Shown: piece after piece, positions 35,472 through 38,438 of the stretch | Layout of the letters: each line of letters begins with the position of its first letter | How positions within the stretch are numbered: the first letter of the stretch is position 1 | Source of the DNA: Bacteroidales bacterium | GTDB lineage: Bacteria; Bacteroidota; Bacteroidia; Bacteroidales; PWNQ01 | Direction of reading: 5' to 3' | DNA: 38,438 nt | Assembly: GCA_003557725.1 (NCBI GenBank) | Contig: PWNQ01000150.1 | Location: 1-38,438 of the forward strand | Program-made: the position numbers and the translations under genes | The notes under the pieces: model-generated | Database searches by the model: none | Told to the model about the DNA's origin: nothing | Seen by the model: only the letters and a program-made list of their open reading frames with translations

Positions 35472-35479
35472 CAAATATA
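35472..35479 (-). promoter_or_regulatory. -7 box of the GWxTD-glycosyltransferase unit
   Basis: TATATTTG on the - strand fits TAnnTTTG and lies 27 nt before the GWxTD start codon. No TTTG at the proper upstream distance was found. The remaining sequence 35480-35645 shows no further feature. Confidence 0.45.
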
Positions 35480-35645
35480 AGGAAAAACCAGGGGGTTTTG
35501 TTCATTGGTCAGGGAAAGAATCCATGGACTCAGTTAACGGTATGTTCTGAACAGGGAAAGGTGCCGGGGCATTTTTATTCTGGATATGAGGTCGGTTATT
35601 GTATATCAGTTATTTAGATAAAATGTAATTTTTTCTGCTTTTATG

Positions 35646-35675
35646 TTTGCAGTTTGATAAAACATATTACTTTTG
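35646..35675 (+). promoter_or_regulatory. tRNA-Ser promoter
   Basis: TTTG (35646-35649) and TACTTTTG (35668-35675) are separated by 18 nt. The -7 box is a perfect match and ends only 4 nt before the mature tRNA 5' end. The transcript would begin at or very close to the first tRNA base. Confidence 0.55.
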
Positions 35676-35679
35676 CACC

Positions 35680-35765
35680 GGAGACGTGGCAGAGTGGTCG
35701 ATTGCGGCGGTCTTGAAAACCGTTGAGGTTAGTAGCCTCCGGGGGTTCGAATCCCTCCGTCTCCG
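35680..35765 (+). tRNA. tRNA-Ser (TGA anticodon)
   Basis: An 86-nt class II tRNA. The acceptor GGAGACG pairs with CGTCTCC and the discriminator is G, as usual for tRNA-Ser. The anticodon arm GCGGT-CTTGAAA-ACCGT gives anticodon TGA. A long variable arm (TGAGGTTAGTAGCCTC) and TTCGAAT T-loop are present. CCA is not encoded. A terminator follows. Confidence 0.96.
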
Positions 35766-35772
35766 CAAAAAG

Positions 35773-35819
35773 AAAAGCGTTATATGGTATCCGTTAATGG
35801 ATAGCAGATGGCGCTTTTT
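35773..35819 (+). terminator. Terminator after tRNA-Ser
   Basis: AAAAGCG (35773-35779) pairs with CGCTTTT (35812-35818), and an inner TATCC/GGATA helix extends the structure. A T-run (35815-35819) completes it. It begins 8 nt after the tRNA and faces the convergent prfC gene. Confidence 0.6.
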
Positions 35820-35873
35820 GCTTTGTGGCTCATGCGGTATGGGGGGAGCCCGGATGACGGGGGCGGGGCATTA

Positions 35874-37451
35874 TTAAAACTCGGAAGTGAAGTGGAATAC
35901 AATATCCGGATATTTATCGCGGGCCATTTGCAATGCAAAGGGGGATTCGGCCAGGAAGACGTCCCGGCCCTGTTTATCCACCGCCATTTGGTTATTCTTT
36001 CTGTTTAGAAAGTCTTTAAGCATTTCTTTGTTATCCGATGTTATCCAGCAGGTTTTGTAAAGGTTGATATTTTCCCAGCGGCATTTGGCGCCATATTCGT
36101 GGAGCAGGCGGTACTGGATTACTTCAAACTGCAGTTGTCCTACTGTTCCAATGATCTTTCGTCCGGAGGCTTTTCCTGTGAACAGTTGTGCCACTCCTTC
36201 ATCCATGAGCTGGTCTATGCCTTTATGCAGTTGTTTGTACTTCATGGGGTCTGCATTTTCGATATATTTGAACAGTTCTGGTGAGAAGCTGGGCATTCCT
36301 GCAAAGTGGAGTTTTTCTCCTTCGGTAAGGGTGTCGCCGATTTTAAAGTTCCCTGTATCATGTAGCCCTACGATGTCACCGGGCCATGCTTCCTCCACCA
36401 CCGATTTCCGTGCGGCCATAAATGCGGTGGGTGAAGAGAATCGCAGTTGCTTGTTTAGGCGCACATGATGGTAGAAGGTGTTTCGTTTAAACATCCCGGA
36501 GTTTACTCTTACAAAGGCAATTCGATCTCTGTGGTTGGGGTCCAGGTTGGCATGTATTTTAAACACAAACCCGGTGAAGGCTTCTTCTTCCGGGTTCACG
36601 GTGCGTTCTTCTGCTTTTCCCGGGGCCGGACCCGGAGCAATATCCAAAAAACAGTTGAGCACTTCTCTGACGCCAAAGTTGTTTAATGCGCTGCCAAAAA
36701 ATACCGGGGTAATGGAAGCATCCTGATAGGTTCTATGTTCAAAGGGGGGGTATACCCCTTCAATGAGCTCCAGGTCGCTTTTTAACATGTCCATTTGATC
36801 GCCGAAGGCCTGGTGCAGGTCCGGATTATCCAGGTCTTTAAATACTAAGGTGTTCTCCTTTTCGTCCTTCTCGTGGGCTCTGAACAGCTTAAGTTGTTTT
36901 CCGTAGATATCATAAACGCCTTTAAAATCCGGCCCCATCCCTACGGGCCAGCTTAATGGCCTCACTTTGATATCCAGGTTCTCTTCCATTTCATCCATAA
37001 GCTCAAAGGGGTCTTTTCCGGGGCGGTCCAGCTTATTGACAAACACAATTATGGGGGTATCCCGCATGCGCAGCACTTTTACCAGTTTTCGCGTTTGTGG
37101 CTCCACGCCTTTGGCGGCGTCGATCACTACGATGGCGCTGTCTGCCGCCGTGAGCGTACGGAAAGTGTCCTCGGCAAAGTCCTGGTGGCCCGGAGTATCC
37201 AAAATATTTACCTGGAAATCCCTGTACTCAAAGCCCATCACAGAAGTAGCCACCGAAATGCCCCGTTGTTTCTCGATCTCCATAAAGTCGGAGGTGGCTG
37301 TCTTTTTGATCTTGTTGGACTTCACAGCACCGGCCACCTGAATGGCACCCCCGAATAACAGAAACTTTTCGGTGAGGGTGGTCTTCCCGGCATCGGGATG
37401 GCTTACAATGGCAAATGTCTTCCTGCGGTTGATCTCTTGTTTTATACCCAT
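35874..37451 (-). CDS. prfC: Peptide chain release factor 3
   Basis: A 525-residue translational GTPase that recycles RF1/RF2 from the ribosome after termination. The G1 loop HPDAGKTT is at residues 18-25. The G2 region [21 protein letters not shown]3 [20 protein letters not shown], and G4 [20 protein letters not shown] match RF3 and not EF-G. Length is typical. The C-terminal domain includes [20 protein letters not shown] and [16 protein letters not shown]. It has a -7 box of its own (37477-37484) and converges on tRNA-Ser. Confidence 0.97.
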   Translation of the reverse strand: MGIKQEINRRKTFAIVSHPDAGKTTLTEKFLLFGGAIQVAGAVKSNKIKKTATSDFMEIEKQRGISVATSVMGFEYRDFQVNILDTPGHQDFAEDTFRTLTAADSAIVVIDAAKGVEPQTRKLVKVLRMRDTPIIVFVNKLDRPGKDPFELMDEMEENLDIKVRPLSWPVGMGPDFKGVYDIYGKQLKLFRAHEKDEKENTLVFKDLDNPDLHQAFGDQMDMLKSDLELIEGVYPPFEHRTYQDASITPVFFGSALNNFGVREVLNCFLDIAPGPAPGKAEERTVNPEEEAFTGFVFKIHANLDPNHRDRIAFVRVNSGMFKRNTFYHHVRLNKQLRFSSPTAFMAARKSVVEEAWPGDIVGLHDTGNFKIGDTLTEGEKLHFAGMPSFSPELFKYIENADPMKYKQLHKGIDQLMDEGVAQLFTGKASGRKIIGTVGQLQFEVIQYRLLHEYGAKCRWENINLYKTCWITSDNKEMLKDFLNRKNNQMAVDKQGRDVFLAESPFALQMARDKYPDIVFHFTSEF

Positions 37452-37476
37452 GCTTTGCGGACGGTTTAAAAGGGTG

Positions 37477-37484
37477 CAAAATTA
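37477..37484 (-). promoter_or_regulatory. -7 box of prfC
   Basis: TAATTTTG on the - strand fits TAnnTTTG and lies 26 nt before the prfC start codon. There is no TTTG at the expected -33 distance. It suggests that prfC is transcribed separately from the sirtuin gene upstream. Confidence 0.4.
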
Positions 37485-37584
37485 TAAATAAACGCAGAAG
37501 GCCAGTCTAAAAAGGTTGTTTTTATCTTTAGCGGCTTTTTGTCCCAGGGAATAAGGGTTAATCCGCTAAAAATCAGTTATCCCT

Positions 37585-38358
37585 TTAGCTGTTTCCCTTT
37601 TTTATGCGTTCCAGCGTGCATAGCAGGGTTTTCATTACCCCGGAGGCTTGCCCCTTTAGGAGAATATCGGTGATCTGCGGGGTAAACAATGATTCAGTGA
37701 TGTTCACTTCAATTATGTGTGCGCCATTTTGTTTGGCCATAGCCGGGATCTGTGCTGCGGGAAATACCTCGCCCGTGGAGCCGATAACAAGGAATACTTC
37801 TGCTTTTCTGGCGGCATGCATGGAGGCTTGCAGGGCCTTTTCCGGGATCATCTCACCAAAAAAGATGAAGTCGGGCTTGAGTACGGAGCTGCAATCACAC
37901 CGGGGGGGTAACTGACTCAATAGCTTCTCGTCTGGCTGGTAAAAGGCTGAGCAGCCCGTGCATTGAAGCCGGAGGGCATTGCCATGAAATTCATGTACCC
38001 TTCTGGAACCACCCTTTTGGTGCAGGTTGTCAATGTTTTGCGTGATCACCTCCCGAAGCAGACCCTGCCTTTCCAGCTCAACCAGGGCCAGATGAGCCGC
38101 ATTGGGATGGCTGGCCTGGAAATATTCATAAAATAGCTTGGCAATCACTTTCCACGTGGCTGAAGGATCGTCATGAAAACGATCCAGATCCAGAATGCCC
38201 GGATCATACTTGTCCCATAAACCCCCTGCCCCCCGAAATGGAGGAATACCACTCTCCACACTGATGCCGGCACCCGTAAATGCTACCGTGTGGGAGGAAC
38301 GAAGCAGTATTCTTGCTGCATCAACAAATAACTGGTCGGTTGTTTCATGAATCATCAC
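37585..38358 (-). CDS. Sirtuin (NAD-dependent protein deacylase, SIR2 family)
   Basis: A 257-residue sirtuin that removes acyl groups from lysines, consuming NAD+. The NAD-binding GAGIS (29-33) and GIPPFRG (37-43), the QNIDNLH motif (107-113), and the catalytic H125 in HEFHGN are present. The zinc cysteines are C133, C136, C154 and C156. The last pair is spaced CxC (CDC) rather than the usual CxxC. The later FGEMIPEKALQ and VIGSTGEVFPAAQIP blocks are family-typical. ATG codons at 38358 and 38355 are both possible starts. Substrate preference cannot be read from the sequence. Confidence 0.93.
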   Translation of the reverse strand: MMIHETTDQLFVDAARILLRSSHTVAFTGAGISVESGIPPFRGAGGLWDKYDPGILDLDRFHDDPSATWKVIAKLFYEYFQASHPNAAHLALVELERQGLLREVITQNIDNLHQKGGSRRVHEFHGNALRLQCTGCSAFYQPDEKLLSQLPPRCDCSSVLKPDFIFFGEMIPEKALQASMHAARKAEVFLVIGSTGEVFPAAQIPAMAKQNGAHIIEVNITESLFTPQITDILLKGQASGVMKTLLCTLERIKKGNS

Positions 38359-38380
38359 CCGGCGAAGATACTATTTTTCT

Positions 38381-38388
38381 TATATTTG
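38381..38388 (+). promoter_or_regulatory. -7 box upstream of the gene at the right edge
   Basis: TATATTTG matches TAnnTTTG and lies 23 nt before the ATG at 38412. No TTTG is seen 19-21 nt upstream. It faces away from the sirtuin gene. Confidence 0.35.
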
Positions 38389-38411
38389 TGATTGCCATAA
38401 ATACACCTGGT

Positions 38412-38438
38412 ATGAATAGATTGTGCTTGATTTTCAGC
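38412..38438 (+). CDS. Start of a gene cut by the window edge
   Basis: An ATG at 38412 opens a frame of nine codons (MNRLCLIFS) that runs off the window. The basic then hydrophobic start suggests a signal peptide. A promoter-like -7 box lies at the right distance upstream. No function can be given. Confidence 0.35.

Overview
The window looks like chromosomal DNA from a Bacteroidota (Bacteroidetes) bacterium, probably an anaerobe or fermenter. The evidence is: two proteins with C-terminal type IX secretion (T9SS) sorting domains; many TAnnTTTG promoter -7 boxes, the Bacteroidetes sigma signature; a DUF3467 gene after rpoC; a GWxTD-domain protein; and an [FeFe]-hydrogenase maturase (HydG) with TM1266-like regulators and a DUF2148 Fe-S protein. 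No species assignment is possible from the sequence alone.

Region 1 (1-1770): a palindromic MITE/REP-like element, short tandem repeats, then a class I (DhnA-type) fructose-bisphosphate aldolase on the + strand, closed by a strong terminator. Region 2 (1772-17189, all - strand): the core gene-expression supercluster. Read 5'->3' on the - strand it is rpsU, a XerC/D-type recombinase, hpf, tRNA-Thr(TGT), tRNA-Tyr, tRNA-Gly, tRNA-Thr(GGT), tuf, tRNA-Trp, secE, nusG, rplK, rplA, rplJ, rplL, rpoB, rpoC and a DUF3467 gene. The tRNA-tuf part has the same order as the E. coli thrU-tyrU-glyT-thrT-tufB operon. A near-ideal Bacteroidetes promoter lies just upstream of the first tRNA.

Region 3 (17321-21496): a + strand envelope protein (barrel-like N-terminus, Pro-Glu linker, two SPOR-like repeats) and, convergent to it, a secreted DPP-IV-type serine peptidase. 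Region 4 (21556-27054, - strand): a vitamin B12 uptake operon. A cobalamin riboswitch is followed by two T9SS-sorted secreted proteins of unknown function, a BtuB-like TonB-dependent receptor, and a lipoprotein beta-propeller resembling BtuG. The last three genes are tightly packed or overlapping. This is the most interesting part of the window: the two T9SS cargo proteins sit where surface B12-binding proteins would be expected.

Region 5 (27267-30532, + strand): hydG, a small secreted protein, two tandem TM1266-like ACT-domain regulators and a type II 3-dehydroquinase (aroQ). Neither hydE nor hydF is in the window. Region 6 (30554-35444, - strand): tpx, a DUF2148 ferredoxin-like protein and trxB (redox and oxidative-stress functions), then a family 2 glycosyltransferase and a GWxTD protein. 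Region 7 (35646-38438): tRNA-Ser(TGA) with a promoter almost abutting the mature 5' end, then prfC and a sirtuin on the - strand, and the first codons of a + strand gene cut by the window edge.
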